Source: Lihuaxuella thermophila
GTDB taxonomy: Bacteria > Bacillota > Bacilli > Thermoactinomycetales > Thermoactinomycetaceae
Assembly: GCF_900110165.1 (NCBI RefSeq)
Contig: NZ_FOCQ01000017.1
Span: 1-64,000 of the forward strand
Reading direction: 5' to 3'
Length of the DNA: 64,000 bases
This document shows, one piece after another, positions 31,516-39,413 of this stretch (its first letter is position 1; every line of letters begins with the position of its first letter). The position numbers and the translations under genes are program-made. The notes below the pieces were generated by a model. That model was not told the DNA's origin, searched no databases, and saw only the letters and a list, made by a program, of their open reading frames with translations.

Positions 31516-32694
31516 GTGACAACAGAAGCACTCATTACAAATCCGACCGGGGTTGCGGCGGTCATCGCGGGATTAATCGCCATTTCATTTTGGCTGGATC
31601 GGCGCTTTCGGTTTTTTTCCTATCTGGGGACGGCCATTTTGGTGATCACCGGTGGCGCGGTTTTGGTGAATGCGGGGATCATTCCTCCCTCCATTGTCGA
31701 AAATCCGGACGACTTACATCCGATTTACCAGTTTGCCAATGACTATTGTGTTCCGCTGTCGATCGTTTTGCTGTTGATCTCGACCGATTTTAAAAGTTTG
31801 CGCTATCTGGGGAAGCCGGCGCTTCTTTCGTTCTGCCTGGCATCGGCGGGAACACTGATCGGGTCGATCATCGGCGTCTGGTTGACAGCGGATGGAATCG
31901 GGACGGAAGCGTGGAAAATCGCGGGACAGTTTGCAGCCAGTTATATTGGCGGAGGAGTCAACTATGCGGCCGTGGGTGCGGCGTTTCAAACTTCCCAGTC
32001 GATGTTTGCCACCGGGGCTGCGGCGGATAATATTATGACCAACTTGTGGATGGTGGCGACAGCGATCTTGCCAAGCTTGCTGGTGAAATATTATCCGTCC
32101 ATCCAGCAGTCCGACCGCCTGGTGAAAAAAGCGGACGAGGACTTTTGGGCGAAAAAGGGAATTTCCATTTACGACATGGTTACCCTGGCTGCTGTCGCAT
32201 TCGCGGTGGTGGCCGTGTCGGATCTGTTGGCCCCCGTCATCAACGATGTTACCGGTTTTCAGATCCCCGCCGTGGTCTGGTATACGACCTTTGCTATTTT
32301 GCTCGCTTTGTTCACACCGGTTCACAAGTTGAATGGCGGCGCAGAGTGGGGCAATCTTTTATTGCACTTTTTCTTTGCCACGATGGGGGCGGGCACGATC
32401 CTCAGCACCTTGGTCGATAAAGGGCCGGTTGTCTTCATGTTTTTGGTTATCCTGGTTGGTGTTCACGCTCTCATTGTGTTTGGATTTGGCAAATGGTTTC
32501 AAATTGATGTGGAGATTCTGGCAGTCGCCAGCCAGGCTACGGTAGGCGGGCCTTCAACCGCTTTGGCGCTGGCTTCTTCCAAGCGGTGGTTTTCGCTGAT
32601 TACTCCCGGGGTGTTGATGGGAGTGCTCGGGTATGCCATCGGCAACTACGTTGGCATCCTGGTGGGACACTTGACGAAGCTGCTGCTTTCTTAA
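31516..32694 (+). CDS. DUF819 family membrane protein (YjcL-like transporter)
   Basis: A 392-residue polytopic membrane protein with about ten hydrophobic segments. ANDYCVPLSIVLLLISTDFKSL, FAASYIGGGVNYAAVG, GAAADNIMTNLWM and ASQATVGGPSTALALASSKRW are the conserved blocks of DUF819 (YjcL). The two halves contain G-G-x-x-N/G-G-P-S motifs that look like an inverted repeat, as in sodium-coupled transporters. The substrate is unknown. GTG at 31516 follows GAGGAGG. It stands alone between divergent and convergent neighbours. Confidence 0.88.
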   Translation: MTTEALITNPTGVAAVIAGLIAISFWLDRRFRFFSYLGTAILVITGGAVLVNAGIIPPSIVENPDDLHPIYQFANDYCVPLSIVLLLISTDFKSLRYLGKPALLSFCLASAGTLIGSIIGVWLTADGIGTEAWKIAGQFAASYIGGGVNYAAVGAAFQTSQSMFATGAAADNIMTNLWMVATAILPSLLVKYYPSIQQSDRLVKKADEDFWAKKGISIYDMVTLAAVAFAVVAVSDLLAPVINDVTGFQIPAVVWYTTFAILLALFTPVHKLNGGAEWGNLLLHFFFATMGAGTILSTLVDKGPVVFMFLVILVGVHALIVFGFGKWFQIDVEILAVASQATVGGPSTALALASSKRWFSLITPGVLMGVLGYAIGNYVGILVGHLTKLLLS

Positions 32695-32697
32695 CAG

Positions 32698-32739
32698 CAA
32701 TCCCCCCGATCCCGCTCATAAACGGGCGGGGGGATTGCC
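32698..32739 (+). terminator. Strong stem-loop after the DUF819 gene
   Basis: CAATCCCCCCG pairs with GGGGGGATTG and an inner CCG/CGG closes the stem. There is no T tract directly after it, so termination may rely on stem strength, or it is a 3' stability element. Confidence 0.55.
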
Positions 32740-32768
32740 ATTCTCAACAGGGAGTATCGGTTCAACCC

Positions 32769-33140
32769 TTATGGATCCCGTTCCTCAACATCTGTTTCAA
32801 TGACTTTTATCTCCACTTCCCCATTATGTTCAACCACATGCTTAAGCTTTGACAACTTGTTATTCCAAAAGCGTTCATAAAACGAAAGCCATCGTTTTAA
32901 TTCTGTTAACGGCTCCGGTTGCAGCCGATAAAGTTTTTCTCTGCCAGCCTTTCGCCCACGCACTAATTCCGCTTCAGAAAGAATATGAAGATGTTTGGCA
33001 ATGGCTGTCCGACTGATCGAAAAGTGAGAAGTGATTTCAGAAATGGGCAATTCTTTTTCGGCCAGTAATCGAAGGATTTTTCTGCGGGTCGGATCAGCAA
33101 TGGCTTGAAATACATCATGCTTTTCCGCTGATGATGACAT
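32769..33140 (-). CDS. ArsR-family transcriptional regulator paired with an SRPBCC protein
   Basis: A 123-residue winged-helix regulator. DVFQAIADPTRRKILRLLAEKELPI starts it, ISRTAIAKHLHILSEAELV is the recognition helix, and GREKLYRLQPEPLTELKRWL is the wing and dimer helix. None of the known metal-site motifs is present, so it is of the metal-independent group that usually represses AHSA1/SRPBCC genes. It lies six bases downstream of such a gene. Repeated TTTGGTTTCAT motifs upstream of the pair are likely operators. Confidence 0.88.
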   Translation of the reverse strand: MSSSAEKHDVFQAIADPTRRKILRLLAEKELPISEITSHFSISRTAIAKHLHILSEAELVRGRKAGREKLYRLQPEPLTELKRWLSFYERFWNNKLSKLKHVVEHNGEVEIKVIETDVEERDP

Positions 33141-33146
33141 GTACCC

Positions 33147-33581
33147 CTACCCCTCAACAACCTTTTTCAGCCGTTCTTTGACAATCCCTGCCCAACCATG
33201 GTCCATTCTGTCGCGAATAACGGAACTTTTCTCGTTGGCTTTCGGAAGGACCACATCCGCTTGTTTCCATCCTCCATGGATGAGCGTAAACTCCGTTTTG
33301 TCACCTGACTCTTTTAAAATAAACGTAACCACCCAGCCATCTGTATCCCATGAAAAGGAAAGCCGGTGCGGCGGATCCATTTCCAAGACCTTGCACGGAG
33401 ATGGACCAAAAGGAGTTTGCAAATGGAATTCATGCCCTAATTTCGCCTGAAAATCATTGGGCATGAACCACGAAGCGATGCCTTCCGAAGTGGATACGAC
33501 TTCCCATACTTTTTGAATGGGTGCGTTCAAAATCACTGTCTGCCTGATATCTTCCAGTGTGTTTTTATGATTCGTTTCCAT
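33147..33581 (-). CDS. SRPBCC/AHSA1-domain protein
   Basis: A 144-residue START-like protein with a hydrophobic ligand-binding pocket. [24 protein letters not shown] starts the domain, [14 protein letters not shown] lies in the middle, and LIHGGWKQ plus [15 protein letters not shown] form the closing strand and long helix. Relatives include Aha1-like proteins and lipid- or antibiotic-binding proteins. GAGGTAAAAACAG precedes the ATG at 33581. It is first in a two-gene operon with an ArsR regulator. Confidence 0.88.
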   Translation of the reverse strand: METNHKNTLEDIRQTVILNAPIQKVWEVVSTSEGIASWFMPNDFQAKLGHEFHLQTPFGPSPCKVLEMDPPHRLSFSWDTDGWVVTFILKESGDKTEFTLIHGGWKQADVVLPKANEKSSVIRDRMDHGWAGIVKERLKKVVEG

Positions 33582-33611
33582 CTGTTTTTACCTCTTTCAT
33601 CGGATAAATAT

Positions 33612-33658
33612 AAAACCATTTGGTTTCATTTCGATAATATAACACCTTTTGGTTTCAT
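33612..33658. promoter_or_regulatory. Tandem candidate operators upstream of the SRPBCC-ArsR operon
   Basis: TTTGGTTTCAT occurs twice (about 33619-33629 and 33648-33658), 29 bp apart. The first copy is part of the palindrome AAACCA-TT-TGGTTT and the second of ACC-TTTT-GGT. They lie 30-77 bp upstream of the first gene, the expected place for ArsR binding. Confidence 0.5.
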
Positions 33659-33852
33659 GTCAATCCTAGTTTCTCTCCATCCTGCTGTTCTTATTCAACA
33701 TAGGAGGATTCTTGAAGATGGGATGAAAAGCGGGCAAAAGCCTTCCTGCAATAGATTCCAGCCCACATTTATGTTCGGGGAGATGCATGGCAACTCCCAA
33801 ATCATCTGTTCCGCTGACCCATGTTTCCGATCTTGATGGAAGAAAAAAGAAA

Positions 33853-33893
33853 AAGGATCATCCCTACGCGTTTCATGCTGTGGATGATCCCTG
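33853..33893 (-). terminator. Intrinsic terminator after tyrS
   Basis: GGATCATCC pairs with GGATGATCC and on the minus strand is followed by TTTTTC and more T, just past the tyrS stop. Confidence 0.8.
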
Positions 33894-33910
33894 CGTCTTT
33901 TTTCGCTGAT

Positions 33911-35170
33911 TTATACTTCACACAGATAGTACTTTTTCTTGCCCCGGCGGATGACCAGATATTTTCCGTCCAAAGCCGGAATCTCGCCTGCTTTGGTGTC
34001 AAGGCAGGTCACTTTTTCGTCATTGACCGTAATGGCTCCGTTGGTGATAAATTCACGCGCTTCGCGTTTGGATTTGGCCGCGCCAACTTGTACCAGGGCA
34101 TCCACCAAGGGAACCTCGGGACCTTCGATTTTGGCTGACGGGACATCCTGGAAGCCTTCGGCGATCTCATCCGCAGACAGAGATTTCAAATCACCCCGGA
34201 ACAGCGCTTGCGAGATCCGGACCGCCCTCTCACAAGCTTCTTTCCCGTGAACCAGTGTGGTCACTTCCTCAGCCAGCCGGCGCTGTGCTTCCCGTTTTTC
34301 CGGTTCGGTTTCAACCAGTGCCGCGTATTCGTCGATTTCTTCCAGACTCAGGAAAGTAAAATATTTCATAAAGCGGATCACATCGGCATCATCGGTGTTA
34401 ATCCAGAATTGATAGAACTGGTAAGGCGAAGTTTTATCGGCATCAAGCCAGATGGCTCCCGATTCTGTTTTGCCAAACTTGCTGCCGTCGCTTTTGGTGA
34501 CGAGCGGCAGGGTTAAACCATGAACCTCCGCTTTCTCCCCGTAGTTTCTGCGGATCAAGTCCGTGCCCGCGGTGATATTTCCCCACTGGTCGCTTCCGCC
34601 AATTTGGAGTTCACACTTGTACAGTTCATGCAGCTTCATGAAATCATAGGCCTGCAAAATCATGTAGCTGAACTCGGTAAACGAAATCCCTTTTTCCAGG
34701 CGGGAGCTGACGGATTCTTTGGCGAGCATGCTGTTGACGGAAAAACTTTTCCCGATATCCCGCAAAAATTCAATCGCACTTAAAGCGGAAAGCCAATCAT
34801 AGTTATTGACAAGGAGAGCCGAGTTTTCCTTGGTATCAAAATCGAGGAAACGTTCCAGTTGTTTTCTCAGCTTTTGGGACCACTCCTCCACCACTTCCCG
34901 GGAGTTCAGCGTTCTTTCCGTCGAACGCCCGCTGGGGTCTCCGATTAAGCCCGTTCCCCCGCCTACCAGGGCGATCGGCTGATGGCCGGCCAATTGAAAT
35001 CTTCTCAGCGTCAGGATGGGAACCAGGCTGCCAATGTGCAAACTGTCAGCCGTCGGGTCAAACCCGCAATATAAAGTGATCGGCCCCCGGCTCAGTCTCT
35101 CACGCAACGCATCCAGATCCGTATGTTGATAGATAAGGCCTCTCTTTTCCAGATCCTGTATGATATCCAT
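33911..35170 (-). CDS. tyrS: Tyrosyl-tRNA synthetase
   Basis: A 419-residue class I aminoacyl-tRNA synthetase. YCGFDPTADSLHIGSLVP contains the HIGH-like motif, QIGGSDQWGNITAG the tyrosine-binding residues, and DGSKFGKTESG the KMSKS-like loop. The C-terminal S4 RNA-binding domain (KSKREAREFITNGAITVNDEKV) is complete. ATG at 35170 follows AGAAGGAGA; the 59-codon open extension upstream is unlike any TyrRS. Many Bacilli control tyrS through a T-box; none is recognised in the 200 bp upstream here. Confidence 0.95.
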   Translation of the reverse strand: MDIIQDLEKRGLIYQHTDLDALRERLSRGPITLYCGFDPTADSLHIGSLVPILTLRRFQLAGHQPIALVGGGTGLIGDPSGRSTERTLNSREVVEEWSQKLRKQLERFLDFDTKENSALLVNNYDWLSALSAIEFLRDIGKSFSVNSMLAKESVSSRLEKGISFTEFSYMILQAYDFMKLHELYKCELQIGGSDQWGNITAGTDLIRRNYGEKAEVHGLTLPLVTKSDGSKFGKTESGAIWLDADKTSPYQFYQFWINTDDADVIRFMKYFTFLSLEEIDEYAALVETEPEKREAQRRLAEEVTTLVHGKEACERAVRISQALFRGDLKSLSADEIAEGFQDVPSAKIEGPEVPLVDALVQVGAAKSKREAREFITNGAITVNDEKVTCLDTKAGEIPALDGKYLVIRRGKKKYYLCEV

Positions 35171-35377
35171 ACGCAAATCTCCTTCTTGCATATCATTGGC
35201 ATTAAATTTAACACAAATTGCGGCGGTTATCAAAACAGATTTGGACAGCATGATGTCCATCGGCCGCATTCCGTTCAACAGATCCTCGACCGGCCATCCC
35301 AAGCAAACGGTTCCTGATGTCCGGTTCAAATTTTCGTATCCGCTCATAACATCAAATCGGGAACGGGCACGTCCAAT

Positions 35378-35429
35378 GAAAGAAGCCTGTTTCCTTCTCC
35401 ATCAGGAAGGTCCAACAGGCTTCTTTCAT
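35378..35429 (-). terminator. Intrinsic terminator after the GH18 lipoprotein gene
   Basis: GAAAGAAGCCTGTT pairs with AACAGGCTTCTTTC (14 bp) with an inner TTC/GAA arm. It lies directly beyond the GH18 stop codon and upstream of tyrS. Confidence 0.8.
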
Positions 35430-35430
35430 C

Positions 35431-36930
35431 TTATTTCAACTTATCCAGTTCGCTCCAAACGGCCGGGTCTTCACTGCCCAAATACCACTCTGTGACACCG
35501 CCGATGTCGGGGTGGTTTTTCTTCAGCAGCTCCAATTTCTTCTGCCAGCTGGAACTGTCTTGATAGTAGCCGGTATACTTTTTGCCGTCTTTTTCATAGG
35601 TGAAGAAAGGTTCCCCATTGGGGTCCCTGTTTACTTTCGCTTGGTTCGTTTTAATGAGATCCATCGCTTTTGCATAGGTCAGGGAAGAAACCCTGCCCTC
35701 CTGGGACCACAGATATCCGTACGAAGGCAATCCGATAAACACTTTGTGCGCGGGCATTTGCGACTTGGCGAAGCGGGTGATCTCGTCAATCCAGTGGAGC
35801 GGGGCTCCGGGGCCCGGCGATGGCATGCTGTAATTGTAGGCCATGATTTTAAACTCATCTACGGCTTGTCCCAATCGCTTCCAATCTTGCGCCATCGGTC
35901 CGTCCCAGCCGCCCGGTTCTGAGGTCTTGGGATAGACGGACACGGACAGTTTCTTGTTTTGGCGATGCAGTTTTCCGGATAACTCTTCCATGAACAAAGA
36001 GAAGTTCTCACGGTCACTGCCGTAAATCACTTCAATATTGATATCGATACCGGCAAATTTATTTTGGACTACCCACTTGACCAGATCGTCCGACAGTTTT
36101 GCCCGGTCTGCTTTGGTATCAATCAGCTGATGGAAGGCCTGGGCTCCTTTGTCGTAATCCGCCCAGTCGTCTGTATTGGCGACAGTGGCCATCACATCGA
36201 TTCCCTTTTTCCCTGCCGTGCTGATCACTTTCGCGTTGTGTTCAGCATATTGCATCAGTCCCACTTGCCCGTCGGCCTTCAATTGATACCAGAAAAGGTT
36301 GACGGACGAGAGAGTAGACGGATGCTGTTCCATGGCCTGAATGGCTTTCTCTTGTTGCCAGAACGGCAGCCAGGCGTTAAATTTGAACCCTTGGTCCGGG
36401 GCGGGAGACGGAGGTTTGGGTTGAGGCACCGGCTTGGGTGTTTCGGGCTGAGATGGCGGTTGCTTTGGCCGATCCGGCTGGTTGGGCGATGGTGTCGGGC
36501 TTGGTTTAGGTTGATCGGATGGCGGAGTCGCCGGTTTTGTGTTTTTACCTGATTCCGAATCAGGCTTTTCCTTGGCAGGCGGTTTTATCGGCGGGGTGGA
36601 AGGCTTGACCGGCGGAGTGGACCTTACCCTCCGGGGTGTGTTTTTGTTATGTGCCGCGATCAGACGTTCCACGTATTGTTGCTTCTTTTTTTCTGCCGGA
36701 GTACGTGCTTCATCCTCTGTGGGGTCATCGATCGGTGTTTCATCCGTTTCAATGGAGGAAAATTGATCTTCTACCGTGTTGGAGGAACCGTCTTCAACCA
36801 CCGGCGGTTTGTTCTGTCCCGCTTCAGCCGGGGAAGAAGAATCCGTACAGCCGCTCAAGACAGCAATAAACAGGAAACTTGAGAGAATAACAGAAAAAGT
36901 TCTGAACCCAAGAAGCCGCGAAGGTTTCAT
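35431..36930 (-). CDS. GH18-family glycoside hydrolase lipoprotein with a proline-rich linker
   Basis: A 499-residue exported lipoprotein. The signal peptide ends in the lipobox AVLSGC (about residues 23-28). Residues about 90-175 are a Pro/Lys/Thr-rich linker. From about 180, a GH18 domain begins with FNAWLPFWQQEKA. The catalytic motif reads FAGIDINIEV, which keeps the acid/base Glu but has Ala and Asn where chitinases have Asp (DGxDxDxE). Spore cortex enzymes such as YaaH share this style of GH18, so a peptidoglycan or cell-wall role is likely. ATG at 36930 follows AAGGGG; the long frame upstream is unsupported. Confidence 0.85.
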   Translation of the reverse strand: MKPSRLLGFRTFSVILSSFLFIAVLSGCTDSSSPAEAGQNKPPVVEDGSSNTVEDQFSSIETDETPIDDPTEDEARTPAEKKKQQYVERLIAAHNKNTPRRVRSTPPVKPSTPPIKPPAKEKPDSESGKNTKPATPPSDQPKPSPTPSPNQPDRPKQPPSQPETPKPVPQPKPPSPAPDQGFKFNAWLPFWQQEKAIQAMEQHPSTLSSVNLFWYQLKADGQVGLMQYAEHNAKVISTAGKKGIDVMATVANTDDWADYDKGAQAFHQLIDTKADRAKLSDDLVKWVVQNKFAGIDINIEVIYGSDRENFSLFMEELSGKLHRQNKKLSVSVYPKTSEPGGWDGPMAQDWKRLGQAVDEFKIMAYNYSMPSPGPGAPLHWIDEITRFAKSQMPAHKVFIGLPSYGYLWSQEGRVSSLTYAKAMDLIKTNQAKVNRDPNGEPFFTYEKDGKKYTGYYQDSSSWQKKLELLKKNHPDIGGVTEWYLGSEDPAVWSELDKLK

Positions 36931-37122
36931 CAAAAGACCCCTTTTCGTAAAAAATGGAGGAAAATACAGAATAAATCTTACATTATATAAATAAATGTGT
37001 AAATACATAAAATAAAAACTTCGGAATTCAATTATAAATTCTAAATGAAACGGACAAGCCCCGGAGTGACCAAAAAATTGCCAGTCCTTTCGAATAATTA
37101 AAACAGAGGAGGGGAACCGTTC

Positions 37123-37518
37123 ATGGAATTTGAAAAGTTTCAGCAAGCACTCTATGAATCGCAACCTCAAGACTGGATCTACTCTTCCCATTTAAGAAAG
37201 TTCATCTACGCCCCGGACATCTCCATAACGGTGGAAGAAGATCCGACGGCGAGAAAAGAGCTCAGCCGTGTCCACCACCCTTGGTTGGAGGCGTTTCAAG
37301 AATCTGCCTGGGAGACTCGGTTTTTGTTTCTATACCGGGGGATAGCGATTGAAGAATTAAAGTGCTATCAGGTGGGGGACGTCTACCTGCCCACCCCGCA
37401 CCCTCAATTTTCAGGAAAGATTGCGCTTCCGGATTACTGGATCGCTCGCAATCTGAACCGGGGATCGGAAAAATTGGACGACTATCTCAGCAAAGCCGGT
37501 TTTGAGGTTGATGAATAA
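37123..37518 (+). CDS. Hypothetical soluble protein
   Basis: I do not recognise this 131-residue protein. It is acidic, without signal peptide or membrane segments, and rich in aromatic residues (DWIYSSHLRKFIYAPDI; HHPWLEAFQESAWETRFLFLY; DYWIARNLNRG). AGAGGAGGGG precedes the ATG at 37123, so translation is well supported. It is divergent from the GH18 lipoprotein gene across 190 bp. No cysteine cluster or known motif is visible. Confidence 0.7.
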   Translation: MEFEKFQQALYESQPQDWIYSSHLRKFIYAPDISITVEEDPTARKELSRVHHPWLEAFQESAWETRFLFLYRGIAIEELKCYQVGDVYLPTPHPQFSGKIALPDYWIARNLNRGSEKLDDYLSKAGFEVDE

Positions 37519-37775
37519 TCCGGGCACGGGCCCTTTCCGGCGGACTTGTTGACAGCGTTACGAGGATAAATAGCGGCTGGCGATCGGTTCAAAAAATCGG
37601 TTCATGATGATAAAAATCAAATAATTGCATAGCAGATAAATTTCTTTTTCAGGCCAATTTGATGACCAGGGAGGAGAGGGAAGGAATCCGCAGCGGGGCA
37701 ATGAAAACCGGCGATCCGCTTCCGCCCGGAAGGACGGGAAAGCCACCGCCGGTTCTTTATCTTCCGGTTTCCCAT

Positions 37776-38177
37776 TCATTGATCCAGCCGAACAATCCGC
37801 GCATGTTCTTCGAACGCCCGGCGAACGGTTGGATGAAGCCATTCCAAATCCTGTGTCAGACCAATCACATGAACGCTTTTTTTCTTGCCTTTTCGAATCA
37901 GTTCGGCCAATTCATCCACTCTTTCAAACTCATGAACGTTTTCCAAAAAAAGATATATTTCTTGTTCGCCCCAATCCCCGCGAGTTATTTCCTGACAAAG
38001 CTTAGCCACGATCTCCCCTGCAAACCGCTGGTGCTGAGGAAAATAGTGAAAGTTGGCTCCCATCCAGTACACCATTTCCATCCACTGTTGAATCAGCACT
38101 CGGCGGTTGACAAATTCCCCGATGACTAAACCATGCCCCTGCAATACTTCCTGCGCTTGTTGGGTGATGACGATCAT
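37776..38177 (-). CDS. Hypothetical protein resembling the second half of a HerA/FtsK-type ATPase
   Basis: A 133-residue protein. The N-terminal half has MEMVYWMGANFHYFPQHQRFAGEI and no Walker A loop. The second half, IYLFLENVHEF followed by ELAELIRKGKKKSVHVIGLTQ and a final EHARIVRLDQ, looks like a degenerate Walker B strand, arginine-rich helix and sensor strand of HerA/FtsK ATPases. If so it cannot bind ATP on its own. AAGGAGTGAAGAAA precedes the ATG at 38177. This is inference from motif order; function is unknown. Confidence 0.65.
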   Translation of the reverse strand: MIVITQQAQEVLQGHGLVIGEFVNRRVLIQQWMEMVYWMGANFHYFPQHQRFAGEIVAKLCQEITRGDWGEQEIYLFLENVHEFERVDELAELIRKGKKKSVHVIGLTQDLEWLHPTVRRAFEEHARIVRLDQ

Positions 38178-38393
38178 TTTCTTCACTCCTTCCGGCTCCT
38201 GTGCAGTGTTGAAACCTTTTTCATTATGTCTGTTTTTCATGCAGCAGCCAAGAATTTTTTATCTGAAAAACATGAATCGGACGTCAGATTTCAGATATCA
38301 AAGAGTTATAAAGCTGTTTGTTATTTCAGTGTGAAACGGGGAGTCTGCATAAAGCCGGTATCTGTCGCTGAATCATTTATTAGTGTAATAAAC
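38178..38393. other. Gene-free interval upstream of the azoreductase promoter
   Basis: About 215 bp without a supported gene, AT-rich toward azoR. It also holds the start-proximal region of the minus-strand hypothetical gene. Confidence 0.4.
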
Positions 38394-38422
38394 TTGACAA
38401 AAGTAAGCGACTAACATAATAT
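38394..38422 (+). promoter_or_regulatory. Strong sigma-A promoter of azoR
   Basis: TTGACA (38394-38399) and TAATAT (38417-38422) are separated by exactly 17 bp. It lies 160 bp upstream of the azoR start, leaving a leader of about 150 bases. Flanking copies of TTAGT (38380, 38434) may be part of an operator. Confidence 0.7.
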
Positions 38423-38582
38423 ACTATACAAGGATTAGTTCATTACATCTTGAATGGTGGTGAGCAGAATCGATCTGATGGATCACCCCGAATAACAACG
38501 GATTTTGTCAAACAGCATATAAGGTAGCAGGCTTGTGCTTGTTTAAGGAACATCATCTAAAACCGGAAAGGAACGATCCAAC

Positions 38583-39239
38583 GTGGCAAAAGTACTTTAT
38601 ATCACGGCAAATCCCAAAGCGGAAGCAGATTCCTACAGTTTGTCGGTTGCAAGGGAATTTTTAAATACTTACCGGCAAGTGAAGCCGGAGGATGAAATTA
38701 TCGAACTCGACCTGTATAAAATCGACATTCCCTATATCGATACGGATGTATTCAACGGATGGGGCAAATTGCAGCAGGGGACGGCATTCGAAGAGCTGAC
38801 TGCGGAAGAAAGAGCAAAAGTGGGACGCATCAACGAATTGACCGATCAATTCATCGCTGCGGACAAATATATCTTTGTCACTCCCATGTGGAACTTCAGC
38901 TTCCCGCCCAAAATGAAAGCTTATATCGATACCATTTGTATCGCGGGTAAAACATTTAAATATACCGAACAAGGTCCGGTCGGTCTGTTGACCGACAAAG
39001 CCGCCGTTCACATTCAGGCACGCGGCGGGGTGTATTCGGAAGGACCCTCCCGGGAGTTTGAATTTGGCGATCGTTACATCAGGGCTGTCTTAACTTTCCT
39101 TGGCGTTCCGTCCATTGAGTCGGTCATTGTCGAAGGGATGGCCCAAATGCCGACGGAGGCGGAAAATATTAAAGCAAAAGCCATCGAGCGTGCCCGTCAA
39201 GTCGCTGAAAAGTTTGCCCAAACAGAAGTTACCGTTTAA
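38583..39239 (+). CDS. azoR: FMN-dependent NADH:quinone/azo oxidoreductase
   Basis: A 218-residue flavodoxin-fold enzyme that reduces quinones and azo compounds by two electrons using NADH, protecting thiols from electrophiles. [20 protein letters not shown] binds FMN phosphate, [20 protein letters not shown] and [11 protein letters not shown] are the two FMN-ring loops. GTG at 38583 with GGAAAGG upstream matches the usual N-terminus. In Bacilli such genes are controlled by thiol-sensing YodB/MhqR-type regulators; no regulator gene is adjacent here. A strong promoter and a terminator frame it as a single gene. Confidence 0.93.
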   Translation: MAKVLYITANPKAEADSYSLSVAREFLNTYRQVKPEDEIIELDLYKIDIPYIDTDVFNGWGKLQQGTAFEELTAEERAKVGRINELTDQFIAADKYIFVTPMWNFSFPPKMKAYIDTICIAGKTFKYTEQGPVGLLTDKAAVHIQARGGVYSEGPSREFEFGDRYIRAVLTFLGVPSIESVIVEGMAQMPTEAENIKAKAIERARQVAEKFAQTEVTV

Positions 39240-39293
39240 CCCTTCCCGGCCATTCGCAGAAAACCGATATCACCTGTTTTGTGCAACATGATG

Positions 39294-39326
39294 TGGGAGC
39301 CTCTAAAAAGGGCTCCTTTTTATCTG
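39294..39326 (+). terminator. Intrinsic terminator after azoR
   Basis: GGGAGCC pairs with GGGCTCC across TCTAAAAA, followed by TTTTT. Confidence 0.85.
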
Positions 39327-39413
39327 TTTCAAGTCCAATCAGCACACGTTTTATTTTTTCAAACCTGCACAAAATAATGATGGCAATGACGGGCTAAAGG
39401 AGAGAAGGAAACG

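Noticed and set aside
35171-35377. T-box leader before tyrS
   Set aside because: No T-box sequence (TGGNACCGCG), specifier loop or antiterminator was found in the interval.
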